Of a stretch of DNA of 24,798 nt, positions 15,035 through 23,488 are shown piece after piece (within the stretch, counting starts at the first letter, position 1; each line of letters starts with the position of its first letter). Source of the stretch: a virus. The DNA lies in the IMG/VR virus record IMGVR_UViG_3300034111_000056, positions 1 to 24,798 of that record; one strand, given 5' to 3'. The translations under genes were made by a program, and so were the position numbers. A model generated the notes under the pieces. That model did no database searches. It was given only the letters and a program-made list of their open reading frames with translations, and had not been told where the DNA came from.

Positions 15035-15577
15035 TTAAATGGACTCACTCCACACTGGAATAAATCGTCCATCTTCTGTCTTCGTATATGTAAGTATACC
15101 GTCTCCCATTCGCCGTGTCAATTCTTGGCTAGTAGGAGTCATATTATTTGTTATTAATTTGTCTTTTCTTGGTTGTCCAATATGTATACTTGCAAGTATA
15201 GCACGTATCTCTTTTACATGCGACTCAGAGTAATATGCTCTAACTTGCCAAGATCTTTCTCCATTTAAACTAGCACCTATTGGTGGCGGAATAACTCCTC
15301 GTTTAATTAAACTTGGAATATACTTTCTGTGCCTATTGACAAGTACAGCAGTCTCTGCTACACTATAGGCTCTTTCCCTATGTTTCTTGAAATCAATAAG
15401 CAAACAAGACTCTAATCTATCTTTTGTAACATTATACAAAGTTACTAAGCCAGTAGATCTAGAAGAGTGATGAACCTTTACTAAGTCCCCATTTAAAAAC
15501 CATACTTTAACTTTACCCTTAATTACAGGTTCGTTATTGTATGCTTCGCTCTGGATTTTTCGTTTAGAAGTATCCAT
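15035..15577 (-). CDS. MerR/excisionase-like helix-turn-helix DNA-binding protein
   Basis: The product is 180 aa. Residues about 70-95 (YSVAETAVLVNRHRKYIPSL, then IKRGVIPPP) match the winged helix-turn-helix of MerR and excisionase-like proteins, where a Ser-Val-Ala-Glu-Thr start, a recognition helix and a Pro-rich wing are typical. The N-terminal part is small and beta-like; the C-terminal part is mixed and ends in WSESI. It likely binds DNA as a regulator rather than as an excisionase, since no integrase gene is seen. Its ATG at 15577 overlaps the upstream zinc-ribbon gene by about 55 nt; AAGG is 3 nt upstream. A 16-bp palindrome and a promoter candidate lie within its 3' half. Confidence 0.7.
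   Translation of the reverse strand: MDTSKRKIQSEAYNNEPVIKGKVKVWFLNGDLVKVHHSSRSTGLVTLYNVTKDRLESCLLIDFKKHRERAYSVAETAVLVNRHRKYIPSLIKRGVIPPPIGASLNGERSWQVRAYYSESHVKEIRAILASIHIGQPRKDKLITNNMTPTSQELTRRMGDGILTYTKTEDGRFIPVWSESI
15093..15121 (-). promoter_or_regulatory. strong promoter candidate for the replication module
   Basis: On the minus strand TTGACA (15121-15116), exactly 17 bp and TATACT (15098-15093) form a nearly consensus sigma-70/sigma-A type promoter. Transcription from about 15086 would read the last bases of the HTH gene, then the small protein at 15017 and the helicase-primase block. Its -10 lies within the 10-mer GGTATACTTA, which is repeated at 6293 and 16259. This is the best-matching promoter in the window. 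Confidence 0.55.
15185..15200. repeat. 16-bp perfect palindrome, possible operator
   Basis: TATACTTGCAAGTATA reads identically on both strands with no spacer. It lies in the 3' half of the HTH gene, about 65 bp upstream of the strong promoter. It may be a binding site for the HTH protein, but it also translates in frame. In about 25 kb a chance 16-bp perfect palindrome is not very improbable. Confidence 0.3.
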
Positions 15578-15714
15578 GCGCCTTCCCTGCTTTCACTTGG
15601 TGGATGAAAAAATCTTCTTGATCCACAACGAACACAATAAATCTCTATATGATCAATATTAGAATATTGTCTATCAACGAACATTCTACCTTTGCACTTT
15701 CGGCAAGAAATCAA
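15523..15714 (-). CDS. small zinc-ribbon protein
   Basis: From TTG at 15714 the protein has 63 aa. CRKCKGR near the N-terminus and CVRCGSRR about 20 residues on form a two-knuckle Cys4 zinc ribbon, followed by a Pro/Ser and basic tail. The start is chosen because AAGGA lies 7 nt upstream and outside the previous gene. An earlier in-frame TTG at 15753 would give 76 aa and a 23-nt overlap. The role may be nucleic-acid or RNA-polymerase binding, as for many phage zinc ribbons. It lies between the last tail gene and the MerR-like gene. Confidence 0.65.
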   Translation of the reverse strand: MISCRKCKGRMFVDRQYSNIDHIEIYCVRCGSRRFFHPPSESREGAWILLNEKSRAKHTITNL

Positions 15715-15730
15715 TTTAACATCCTTAATG

Positions 15731-16171
15731 TTAGTTTGGTACGCCAATAACAATAAGGTTTACACCAACAGTAAGATCGCCAGCAGCATTAAATCTTACA
15801 ATTCCATCTACCTTTGTTGTTGTAACGCTTGTTAGTGTTACTGTAACATTTTGTCCTGCTGGAGTTCCACCCTTATTTATTGGTGTTGCTGTAACTACTG
15901 GGGCATATTTAAAATCACTATATGGAAAAGAGAATGGAACTTCTGAAGATGCTGTAACTGTTTTATTGTTTGCTACCTCTACATATCCACCAATAAACTT
16001 TGCCTCTGATGTTTTTACGTTTTGAGGTCCTGCTGTTCCTGCATCTACGGTAGTAGTCTTGTATGTTGCAGAAGAAACTTGTGCAGATAAATCGTTAACT
16101 GCCTTAGTTAGTTCATAAATATATGCAACATCTATTGGTTGCCCTCTTTCGGGTAGCGGTACTTTTGCCAT
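15731..16171 (-). CDS. tail fibre/tip protein, short coiled coil plus beta domain
   Basis: This 146-aa protein has a short amphipathic helix (IYELTKAVNDLSAQVSS, about 18-35), then a beta-rich domain with many Thr, Val and Asn residues and a hydrophobic terminal strand (VNLIVIGVPN). This pattern resembles trimeric fibre tips: the helix starts a trimer and the beta part forms the head. It is the last gene of the tail block. RBS GGAGAG precedes the ATG. Host recognition is the likely role, but no lectin or known receptor-binding family is recognised. Confidence 0.65.
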   Translation of the reverse strand: MAKVPLPERGQPIDVAYIYELTKAVNDLSAQVSSATYKTTTVDAGTAGPQNVKTSEAKFIGGYVEVANNKTVTASSEVPFSFPYSDFKYAPVVTATPINKGGTPAGQNVTVTLTSVTTTKVDGIVRFNAAGDLTVGVNLIVIGVPN

Positions 16172-16180
16172 TATCTCTCC

Positions 16181-16189
16181 ATTATATCA
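16181..16189 (-). promoter_or_regulatory. possible extended -10 element
   Basis: TGATATAAT on the minus strand is a perfect TGn-extended -10 in the 18-bp gap before the tail-tip gene. There is no -35 at 17 bp (CAGCAA), and transcription would start so near the ATG that the RBS might be lost. A leaderless transcript is possible, but chance in AT-rich DNA is equally likely. Confidence 0.22.
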
Positions 16190-16690
16190 TTAGACCGTAT
16201 GCATTGCTGGATTATAAACACGCAGTGTTGTATATTCCCTTGTTACTGGTTCACCTATTAAGTATACCTCAACTGTAACTCTGTTTGGCACATCTTCTTG
16301 ATCTACCCCATCAATAAAAAAGGTATCTGGAACAACAAGAGTAGTACTATTTGTTGTTATTCTTTCTACATAGTTCCAATCGCCTAGACCAGCAGACTTA
16401 CTCCATTTAACAAAAATGTCATAATCTTTTGCTTGGCGAATAACATTTGTTTCAATTTTAATTGTCACAGAATCCCAGGCTACACGGACTACACCAGAAG
16501 AAGAAGATATATTTATTTTTCCAGGAACATAGGTATAGTTTGGATCAACGCTATATACAGAAGACCAAGAAGAAACTCTGTTTTTATCTTCAGATATAAT
16601 CCTATATCTTACACTATATTCTCCAGTAATACTACTTACTGGTGGCAAACTTTCTTTTAGTACTTTTGCCTTTTTAATAATCTCAGCCAT
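16190..16690 (-). CDS. tail protein with fibronectin-III-like fold
   Basis: The 166-aa product is beta-rich. SVRYRIISEDKNRVSSWSS at about 25-43 and a later DYDIFVKW strand fit a fibronectin type III-like sandwich of the kind often found in phage tail-tip proteins. A final strand, TREYTTLRVYN, is followed by a short tail. The gene shares TAATG with the end of the gene upstream, so they are translated together. A cell-surface or sugar-binding role is likely by class; the exact partner is unknown. Confidence 0.65.
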   Translation of the reverse strand: MAEIIKKAKVLKESLPPVSSITGEYSVRYRIISEDKNRVSSWSSVYSVDPNYTYVPGKINISSSSGVVRVAWDSVTIKIETNVIRQAKDYDIFVKWSKSAGLGDWNYVERITTNSTTLVVPDTFFIDGVDQEDVPNRVTVEVYLIGEPVTREYTTLRVYNPAMHTV

Positions 16691-17814
16691 TACGTTACAC
16701 CAATAGAAAATCTAAATTCTACATAGTTGCTTGTATTTGGTGCCTTAACGATTGACTCTGAGTCTAAGTTTTGTATAACAGAATAACCTGTTAGACCATA
16801 TAGAACATTTGTTGTTCCTATATTTTCTAGTCTCATTGAGTCAAGAGCAATGTAATAATTATTAGAAACAGCGCCACCATCAATAGCACTTACATATATT
16901 TTTGCAACTGTGACAGCATTCCAAGTAAAATTAGCACTTGTATATAACTGTTGTAATTGTTTAGATACTACGATATATCTATTTTCTTCTAAATTATATT
17001 CTCCAATGCCAGTGCCGTTTGTTATTTCTGCTTCAAACCTTGCATATTCCCCAGATCCATCATCAGTTGATGCAAAGTCTACAAGAACACGTACAGTATC
17101 TGGAACAGCAAGAGAGTCTCCATCTTTACTTATAACAGAAAATGCTAGGCGTAATTCATCTGTAGGAGAGTTTTGGGAAAAATTTACACTTGGGTTGGTG
17201 TAGTGGATGTGATTAGATCCTGCACCAATGACAAAGTGCCCACCAGATACGGTTAAAGTTGAATCATCTCCACGCATTAAAATTACGTTATTTAGAAATC
17301 TGCACCTTTCATATCTTTCTGCTCTAGACACTTTATAAAATATAGGGTTATCGGCGTTTGTCTGAAAAGCCTTTAGGTTGGTTGAAATAATATTGTCATC
17401 ATTTTCGTCTAGAGCAGTAGAAATAGAGGTTATGGCTGTTACTGATGCTGAGGTGTGGTAGTTCCAGTTTTCAACATTAGTAAAAGAAAAAACGGTCTTG
17501 CTATCATAAGCACCTGCTGATGGATTAGACTTTGCAGAAAAAATACCAACTTCTGTTATTTCGTATCTTTCTTCTGCTGGTAGTTCTGCTGTAAATACTA
17601 TTTTGTCCAACCCCCCCTCGCTAACAAAACCTCTAGAAGATATTGGTACACGAAGCATTTCAAAATCAAGATTTTTTTTATTAGAATAATCTCCAGGTAT
17701 ATCTACTGTATCAAGAGGCTTAGGTCCGCACCCAATGGCAATATAAGAAGCGTAGGCTGGAGCCTGTCCAAGAAGGTATTTGCCAAGAATAGACTTTCCA
17801 GTATTAGTTATCAA
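16690..17814 (-). CDS. tail-fibre-like protein
   Basis: This 374-aa protein starts ITNTGKSILGKYLLGQ, then YIAIGCG and EERYEITEVGIFS. That is the N-terminal pattern of tail-collar/fibre proteins that attach to the tail and carry a distal binding part. The remainder is beta-rich with Asn and Ser, without known enzyme motifs. The start is TTG at 17814, overlapping the previous stop (TTGA), with GGGAG five bases upstream. It likely assembles on the tail tip with its neighbours and contributes to adsorption. Confidence 0.7.
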   Translation of the reverse strand: MITNTGKSILGKYLLGQAPAYASYIAIGCGPKPLDTVDIPGDYSNKKNLDFEMLRVPISSRGFVSEGGLDKIVFTAELPAEERYEITEVGIFSAKSNPSAGAYDSKTVFSFTNVENWNYHTSASVTAITSISTALDENDDNIISTNLKAFQTNADNPIFYKVSRAERYERCRFLNNVILMRGDDSTLTVSGGHFVIGAGSNHIHYTNPSVNFSQNSPTDELRLAFSVISKDGDSLAVPDTVRVLVDFASTDDGSGEYARFEAEITNGTGIGEYNLEENRYIVVSKQLQQLYTSANFTWNAVTVAKIYVSAIDGGAVSNNYYIALDSMRLENIGTTNVLYGLTGYSVIQNLDSESIVKAPNTSNYVEFRFSIGVT

Positions 17815-18326
17815 GATACTCCCTCATTAAAATCTGTCTCATATATTGTACCACTTCTGGCTATCTGAATCTCTATCTGCTCATCTGTCTCAAGGTTTAC
17901 TGCCTCTACTATAAGATTACCCGTGACTGAATCTATATAAACGTAGTCTCCTCCAGTACCACCGCCATTTTGAGGAATCTTATCATCAAGTTTAATTGGA
18001 AAGTTAGCAAAATACTTATCTGCAGTTGCCTGAAGATTAAGAATATTATTAGGGTTATACTGCTGCTCTATAGAAGAAAGATTTTTAATTGGTTGATAGG
18101 TAATTTTTTGACCATTAACTGTGTCACGCCTTGCAATGCTAATCAACTCTTGGCCACCTATATCTTCAAATATTAAATCAGCCATTAAGTCAACGGGAAC
18201 AGATCCATCGTCAAAAAGTATAATGTCCTTTGTTGCGGTTTTTACATAAGAAAAAATAGAAGAAGACACTGATGATTTTGAAGATGGCGTTGGTGGAGTT
18301 GCGCTGACTCCTGCACTGTTTGTCAT
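17811..18326 (-). CDS. tail-associated protein of unknown function
   Basis: The 171-aa protein has a Ser/Pro/Thr-rich N-terminus (about 1-25), then a compact mixed domain (DIILFDDGSVPVDLMADLIF), and a Gly-rich hinge near 125-131 before a C-terminal beta segment. No family is recognised. GAGG before ATG 18326 supports this start, although an alternative at 18338 exists. It sits between the hub protein and the fibre gene, overlapping both within a few bases, so it is probably a tail-tip linker or chaperone. Confidence 0.6.
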   Translation of the reverse strand: MTNSAGVSATPPTPSSKSSVSSSIFSYVKTATKDIILFDDGSVPVDLMADLIFEDIGGQELISIARRDTVNGQKITYQPIKNLSSIEQQYNPNNILNLQATADKYFANFPIKLDDKIPQNGGGTGGDYVYIDSVTGNLIVEAVNLETDEQIEIQIARSGTIYETDFNEGVS

Positions 18327-18327
18327 T

Positions 18328-21300
18328 TTATACCTCACTCAAGTAAAGCGTCATGTTTGGTCCATCACTATTTCTAGAATACTCTATATTATATATAACA
18401 AATCTTGTATTAGATGAAGTTATCATATCAAGATTGTTGCTATCTTTATAATTAATATTAACAATATCGCCAAGTTGTAGTGTTGGAATACTAAATATAT
18501 TAACACCAACGGATCTTTTGGGTGTCATTAACTTATCAATAATCCACCCCATTAAACTATTGGCAGAGTCTTGAGTTTGAATATATGGAGCCTCAATAGA
18601 AAATTCATTATTTCCATATATCATCCTGCTTTGTTTAATTTTATTATATTTTTCTAACTCTAAATATGGAGATGTTAGCACTGTTGTTCCTTGCATTTCT
18701 GGATCAGAGTGGCTAGATTTTTTATTAAAATATTCATCTACCGTCAATTCATGTGTTGTGTCTTGTGTAAATGTAATACCCTGAATTCTTAAGTAGTTTC
18801 CACTTGTGTCATCTAGAACTAAGGCCTTATCTGTAGAATTAAAAATCATAAACTCAGCACCATAAGAATCTGCATAAAATCCAGAAGTAGTGTATCCTTT
18901 TATACGATTAAATGTTGGTGATAGTTGAGCATATAGCGCTGGATATGCACGATCATATCTAATATCAAAATATGCACACTCCCTCATGATAGTCCCAAAC
19001 TCATCAAAATAAATATTATATTTTGGTGGTTGCTGGGCACTTATGCCAGAGATATAAGTTGACTGGACTATTCCGCTCATAGCATATTTTCTAAAAGATT
19101 CATTAGTGTCTACTGTGTCATCTCCAAATGCTTGTGAAATTGTGTCTACAGTAGTGGATACAGTGTTTTGAGAATAGTTTTCTGAAAGAGCGTAAACATT
19201 TTCAAACATAACTCTTGATGAGCCACGGGTAAATAAAGCCATATTATTGTATATGGGAAGTGGATCAATATCATCAACCACCTTAATAAGATTATTGTTA
19301 ATGTATAGATAAAATCTTCTGGTGTTTCCTATATCTGTATACTCAACAGAAAGATCAAAAACAGTTGGTGTTTCTTGTGTTGTCATTCTGTATTGACCTG
19401 TAAAACTTCCGTCATCTACTGTAATCTTTGACAATCCGCCCCAAAGTTTTAATGGAATTGCATCTGAGTTTGCGCTATTTTTTTTAATTTTATAAAATAA
19501 AACATTGTGGATAACAACATCCTCAGTTCCGTCTGCTGTTGTTTTTAAATAAGATTCTACATTGCTTTCAGTTAATGCAACTATCTCAAAATAATATCCA
19601 TTATTAGTTTCTGGATTTAGCATTACACCAAGACCTCCAGAGCCACCACCAATACTAACGTTCTGATCTGTTAAGGATCCTGTTACTTGATAATAAGAGG
19701 TACTGCCTGTTGGAGTTTGTCCTCTTGTTTGATTATTCTCAATCTTACCGATTATCCGCATTCTTGTTCCAAAATGCCTATAAGCATTATTTAAAGGTTT
19801 ATAAACATAAGATATAAAATCAAGAGGACTTTCAGTAGTTGTAAATGATGGACCATTCATTATAAGGGCAGATGATTGTATTGTTCCAGTTCTTGCCTGA
19901 GTAAAAGAGTTTACATCTGTTTCTGTTTTTCCACTTAAAGACATGAAGTTTCTAATAATGCTATTTCTTGTTGTCCTTTTTGCAAGGGCATTGTCTACTC
20001 CTGCAGCACCAACGGATGTAGAGGGAGTTGTAGGGCTTGGGTTGGTTGTAAACAAATAGTCTTTGGCCTTCATCGTGCATCCACGAACATTGTCATTATT
20101 TGACCAATAGGAATTTATTCCAGCACTATGTGCGGACACCTGTGTACCAAACTGCCCACGTCCATGTTCAACAACAGCACCATTTTTCATCTTTGTAGTT
20201 GTACCAGTTGTCTCGTAATAAGGTACAGCATAAATTCTTATTCTTCCAGTTGGATATATTTTTCCATTAAATGGCAAAACAGAAAAATATTTTTGATACT
20301 CTTCATTACTACTAATCCATACATTACTTGATCCTTGTCGGTGTGTTGACTTCCACTGATCAATAGTTTTATTTGCTTGATCCTGAGTAATTTCTTTAGA
20401 CTTAACCTTTGACTCAATTGTAGAAATAACTGATGCTGGAGCAAGGTTTCCTGGATCTACAAAATACTGCTTTGTATAATCTATAGTTCCGTCTGTTTTA
20501 ATATCATACCAAAGACCAAGGGTAACACTAAACTCCGCAGCATCATATTTAATAATTTCTCCGTTAGAGTATAGGTAGCCATTGTATCTTGTTAGCCAAT
20601 ATACGTTTTCTCCTAAATCAATTATATTATTTGTCATTTGGTTATTGACAACTACTGGCAAAGCACTTGTCACATCTGATGCAATTGGCATTGCTCCTAA
20701 AACATAACTACCCTGAGTACTTGCAACCTCATTGATAGTCTTAGTGTTTTCAGTTCCAGAAACTTCCCATAAAAGGGCAGGCTTATATATCCATGTTTTT
20801 TCTTGATCTACCAGGCTTGCCTGGCGAATACTTCCGTATGACCTTTGAATGTATCTTGTTGTATAGTTAATCTTTCCAGCGTTAAATATTTTTTTATCTT
20901 CTGATGAAATAGATATAATGTTTGGAAGAGTTCCAGATGTAGCATTTTCAGTTACTCCTGTATCTGTCTGATTGTTAGATCCAGACAAAACAAAGGCTGA
21001 CTCTCTTTGGGTTAGCGAAGGCATCATGTAGTCTTTGCTCATTACTACAAAGTTATTGTATTCATCAAAAAACATTGCTGTCTGTGTTGATGTGGCTAAT
21101 TGGTTTAATACTTCAGCAACATTTTGATCTGGAGCAATAAAGAAGTATGGGATGATTGGATCGTTTTCTCCTGCTACCCTTAAAAATGTGTAGTTACTAA
21201 AACCAATATAGTCAAGCAAAAGTGTAATAGCATAACTAAGAGATGCTTCTGTGACAAGCATTCTTGGCGCAGGCATTGACTCAAGGAGAAAGTACATATC

Positions 21301-22851
21301 TCTAAGGGATAAGGACAGTGTTCCAGAACTGCGATCAACCTGTGGAAAACCTTCTGAGTATAAAGTCTTCATTGGAACATAGTAATCATATCCACCAACA
21401 TTAACAATCTTTTCATAAAAGTTAAACTTAATGTTTTTTCTTACGTATTTGCTAAGTATGCTTGTTGTATTATTAGGGTTAAACGCTTGGTCATCATCAA
21501 AAAGAGAAATTTCTCCTGTTGAGGCAAGCAGTTGTCCAACTGGTAAAGAAGTTGCTCCAAGGTTAGCAAGGCTTTTATTAATTCTAAAATCTATAACTTT
21601 ATTAGAAATATCAACAACAAGTCTAGGAGACATTTCAATTAGGTCAAACCTAGAATCAAATTTGTTCATGGTATCTACTACAATGCGAATTCCTCGCACG
21701 TTCTGAAACTCTCTATAGACCTTTTGGCCATCTGTTTCATTATTAAAATAAGCAGGAGATGTAACATCTTCTATAAAACTACTTTCATTGTTTACTGTTT
21801 CTTCTGCAACTCTCCACCCATATTGTGGGGTAAATGTTTTGTATTCTTCAGACTCCTCATCCCAAATATGAAAAGTTCCTCGGCTACCAGTTGTAGGAAT
21901 AACCAGGTACGCATATCCATCAAGTGAAATACTTGGCAACTGAGATACTGCTGGCAGTGTTGTTTGATAGTTAAACCTTGTTCTATATTCTTTAGGAATA
22001 ATAAGACCATACTGAAGTTCAAGATATCCATCTGGACCAACTATTGCTGTCCCGTCGTCTCTTACGCTTGTAGCATTAAATGATTGTGCATCTACCCAAG
22101 AATTATCCTTGAGATATTGAACTTTCCAGTTTAGTGGGGTTGTCTTATAATCTGACCTATAAAGTGGATCTTGTATTGAACCAGAAGAAGTTACAAAAGG
22201 TCCCAGGTTTACATTTCCAACATTAGTCTGCATCTTTACAATAATTCTATTTGCTGGAACATTTTCTTTATACACAACAAAGGGGGCTGTATCGTCAATA
22301 TAGTTTAATGTTCCAACTTTGTTCTTAGCAATACCACGCTCAATTGTTTTTGTAACACCACCCTCTACTGCAGTCTCAGTTCTATAAGAGGTCCAATATT
22401 TAAACTCATCATATCTAGAGGGCATATAGTATCTTGGTCTTTGAGACATTAGTTCATTTGAATTATGAACATAGTTGCCACCAAAATACATCAACTTGTT
22501 AATACCTGATCTTGGTCTAAAAGGTTTAATGCAATCCTCTAAAGAATAGAGCATTTTCATTTTTTCTTTTTTAGAAATAAAGAACTGTGGCAAATCAGCA
22601 TTAGAGAATCCACCATCAATTGCAATATCAGCATCAGTTGCCCCAGTATACAAACCCGCAGAGTCTAATGCATCAAAGGTATTTGATATAGTTGTAAACT
22701 TAGTATCTGTGCCAGTTGGTCTATATCTATAATTACCCAGTCTTTCAATGTTATCTGGCATGTTCATATTCCACTCAGCCAAAACAAGAGACTGCAACTG
22801 GATAGTTGAAGAAGATTCTAGATGTGTTTTTAATTCACTACTTACAAACAC
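18328..22851 (-). CDS. large tail-tip/hub protein with internal jelly-roll
   Basis: At 1507 aa this is the longest protein. The N-terminal third shows features of siphovirus hub/minor tail proteins, for example the stretch VVDISNKVIDFRINKS near residue 410-430 and ISLFDDDQAFNP. A segment at about 1010-1225 looks like a concanavalin/LamG-type jelly-roll (LYINNNLIKVVDD, ALFTRGSSRVMFENVYALSE), usual for sugar binding. The C-terminus (TLQLGDIVNINYKDSNN) resembles the end of tail hub domains. No peptidase or lysozyme motif is seen. The start is GTG with GAGG seven bases upstream, just after the preceding stop. It likely forms the tail tip, contacts the host and lets DNA pass. Confidence 0.75.
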   Translation of the reverse strand: MFVSSELKTHLESSSTIQLQSLVLAEWNMNMPDNIERLGNYRYRPTGTDTKFTTISNTFDALDSAGLYTGATDADIAIDGGFSNADLPQFFISKKEKMKMLYSLEDCIKPFRPRSGINKLMYFGGNYVHNSNELMSQRPRYYMPSRYDEFKYWTSYRTETAVEGGVTKTIERGIAKNKVGTLNYIDDTAPFVVYKENVPANRIIVKMQTNVGNVNLGPFVTSSGSIQDPLYRSDYKTTPLNWKVQYLKDNSWVDAQSFNATSVRDDGTAIVGPDGYLELQYGLIIPKEYRTRFNYQTTLPAVSQLPSISLDGYAYLVIPTTGSRGTFHIWDEESEEYKTFTPQYGWRVAEETVNNESSFIEDVTSPAYFNNETDGQKVYREFQNVRGIRIVVDTMNKFDSRFDLIEMSPRLVVDISNKVIDFRINKSLANLGATSLPVGQLLASTGEISLFDDDQAFNPNNTTSILSKYVRKNIKFNFYEKIVNVGGYDYYVPMKTLYSEGFPQVDRSSGTLSLSLRDMYFLLESMPAPRMLVTEASLSYAITLLLDYIGFSNYTFLRVAGENDPIIPYFFIAPDQNVAEVLNQLATSTQTAMFFDEYNNFVVMSKDYMMPSLTQRESAFVLSGSNNQTDTGVTENATSGTLPNIISISSEDKKIFNAGKINYTTRYIQRSYGSIRQASLVDQEKTWIYKPALLWEVSGTENTKTINEVASTQGSYVLGAMPIASDVTSALPVVVNNQMTNNIIDLGENVYWLTRYNGYLYSNGEIIKYDAAEFSVTLGLWYDIKTDGTIDYTKQYFVDPGNLAPASVISTIESKVKSKEITQDQANKTIDQWKSTHRQGSSNVWISSNEEYQKYFSVLPFNGKIYPTGRIRIYAVPYYETTGTTTKMKNGAVVEHGRGQFGTQVSAHSAGINSYWSNNDNVRGCTMKAKDYLFTTNPSPTTPSTSVGAAGVDNALAKRTTRNSIIRNFMSLSGKTETDVNSFTQARTGTIQSSALIMNGPSFTTTESPLDFISYVYKPLNNAYRHFGTRMRIIGKIENNQTRGQTPTGSTSYYQVTGSLTDQNVSIGGGSGGLGVMLNPETNNGYYFEIVALTESNVESYLKTTADGTEDVVIHNVLFYKIKKNSANSDAIPLKLWGGLSKITVDDGSFTGQYRMTTQETPTVFDLSVEYTDIGNTRRFYLYINNNLIKVVDDIDPLPIYNNMALFTRGSSRVMFENVYALSENYSQNTVSTTVDTISQAFGDDTVDTNESFRKYAMSGIVQSTYISGISAQQPPKYNIYFDEFGTIMRECAYFDIRYDRAYPALYAQLSPTFNRIKGYTTSGFYADSYGAEFMIFNSTDKALVLDDTSGNYLRIQGITFTQDTTHELTVDEYFNKKSSHSDPEMQGTTVLTSPYLELEKYNKIKQSRMIYGNNEFSIEAPYIQTQDSANSLMGWIIDKLMTPKRSVGVNIFSIPTLQLGDIVNINYKDSNNLDMITSSNTRFVIYNIEYSRNSDGPNMTLYLSEV

Positions 22852-22852
22852 C

Positions 22853-23488
22853 TTATACCTCTTCCAGTGTTACCGAGATATTCCAAAGGTCGTGGTTGGT
22901 TGCTCCACGCTTTACAACAGTATAATTAAATTCAGATATATAAACCTGAATTACTTGATTATACTGATGAAGGTGTGCGTATGGGTCTTCTGTATTATCA
23001 AAATTGCTATATTTGTCATATGCCAAAAACATCCAGAATGGACCTTTGTGTGTTTCGTACCAGTCTAAAATGTCAACTCCACCTGCTCCACCATCTGATG
23101 TGTACTCAGACTGTGTTCCCTTTAGTGCTGACAAACCATTATCTGCAAACTCTGGACTTTCAGTATATGGTCTTGATGGCAGATTTTCCCAGGACCAAGA
23201 AATCTCAAGTTTATCTGCAATATGATATGAGCGCATTCTACCATTAATGGTTCTTTGTCTTTGTTCAATTCTCTTTGGAGAAAATCTCATTTCGCTACGA
23301 TTATGATCAGAAAGTATTACGAATTGATCTATTAGAGAAGGGTTTGTCTCTGCCCCTATATCTGCCCCAACCTCATACCCTGTAGGCACATAGAGACCGT
23401 TTGAGAGCGTTCCTGGGTTATTAGACCAAAGAACTCCTTGCGGTCTCTGATAGCGCTTTCTACCTGTTATATAGCCTGATGTTGCCAT
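22853..23488 (-). CDS. distal tail (Dit-position) protein
   Basis: This 211-aa protein sits between tape measure and hub genes, the normal position of the distal tail protein. It is basic and Gly/Tyr-rich at the N-terminus (YITGRKRYQRPQG) and beta-rich later (LEISWSWENLP, then a VIQVYISEFNYTVVKR strand). ATG overlaps the tape-measure stop as TAATG, with AAAGG directly before it. The function, a hexameric or trimeric ring joining tube to tip, follows from position; I do not see a diagnostic Dit motif. Confidence 0.65.
   Translation of the reverse strand: MATSGYITGRKRYQRPQGVLWSNNPGTLSNGLYVPTGYEVGADIGAETNPSLIDQFVILSDHNRSEMRFSPKRIEQRQRTINGRMRSYHIADKLEISWSWENLPSRPYTESPEFADNGLSALKGTQSEYTSDGGAGGVDILDWYETHKGPFWMFLAYDKYSNFDNTEDPYAHLHQYNQVIQVYISEFNYTVVKRGATNHDLWNISVTLEEV

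Noticed and set aside
15035-15577. MerR-like protein as a prophage excisionase
   Set aside because: No integrase, attachment site or repressor is in the window; a transcription regulator is the simpler reading.
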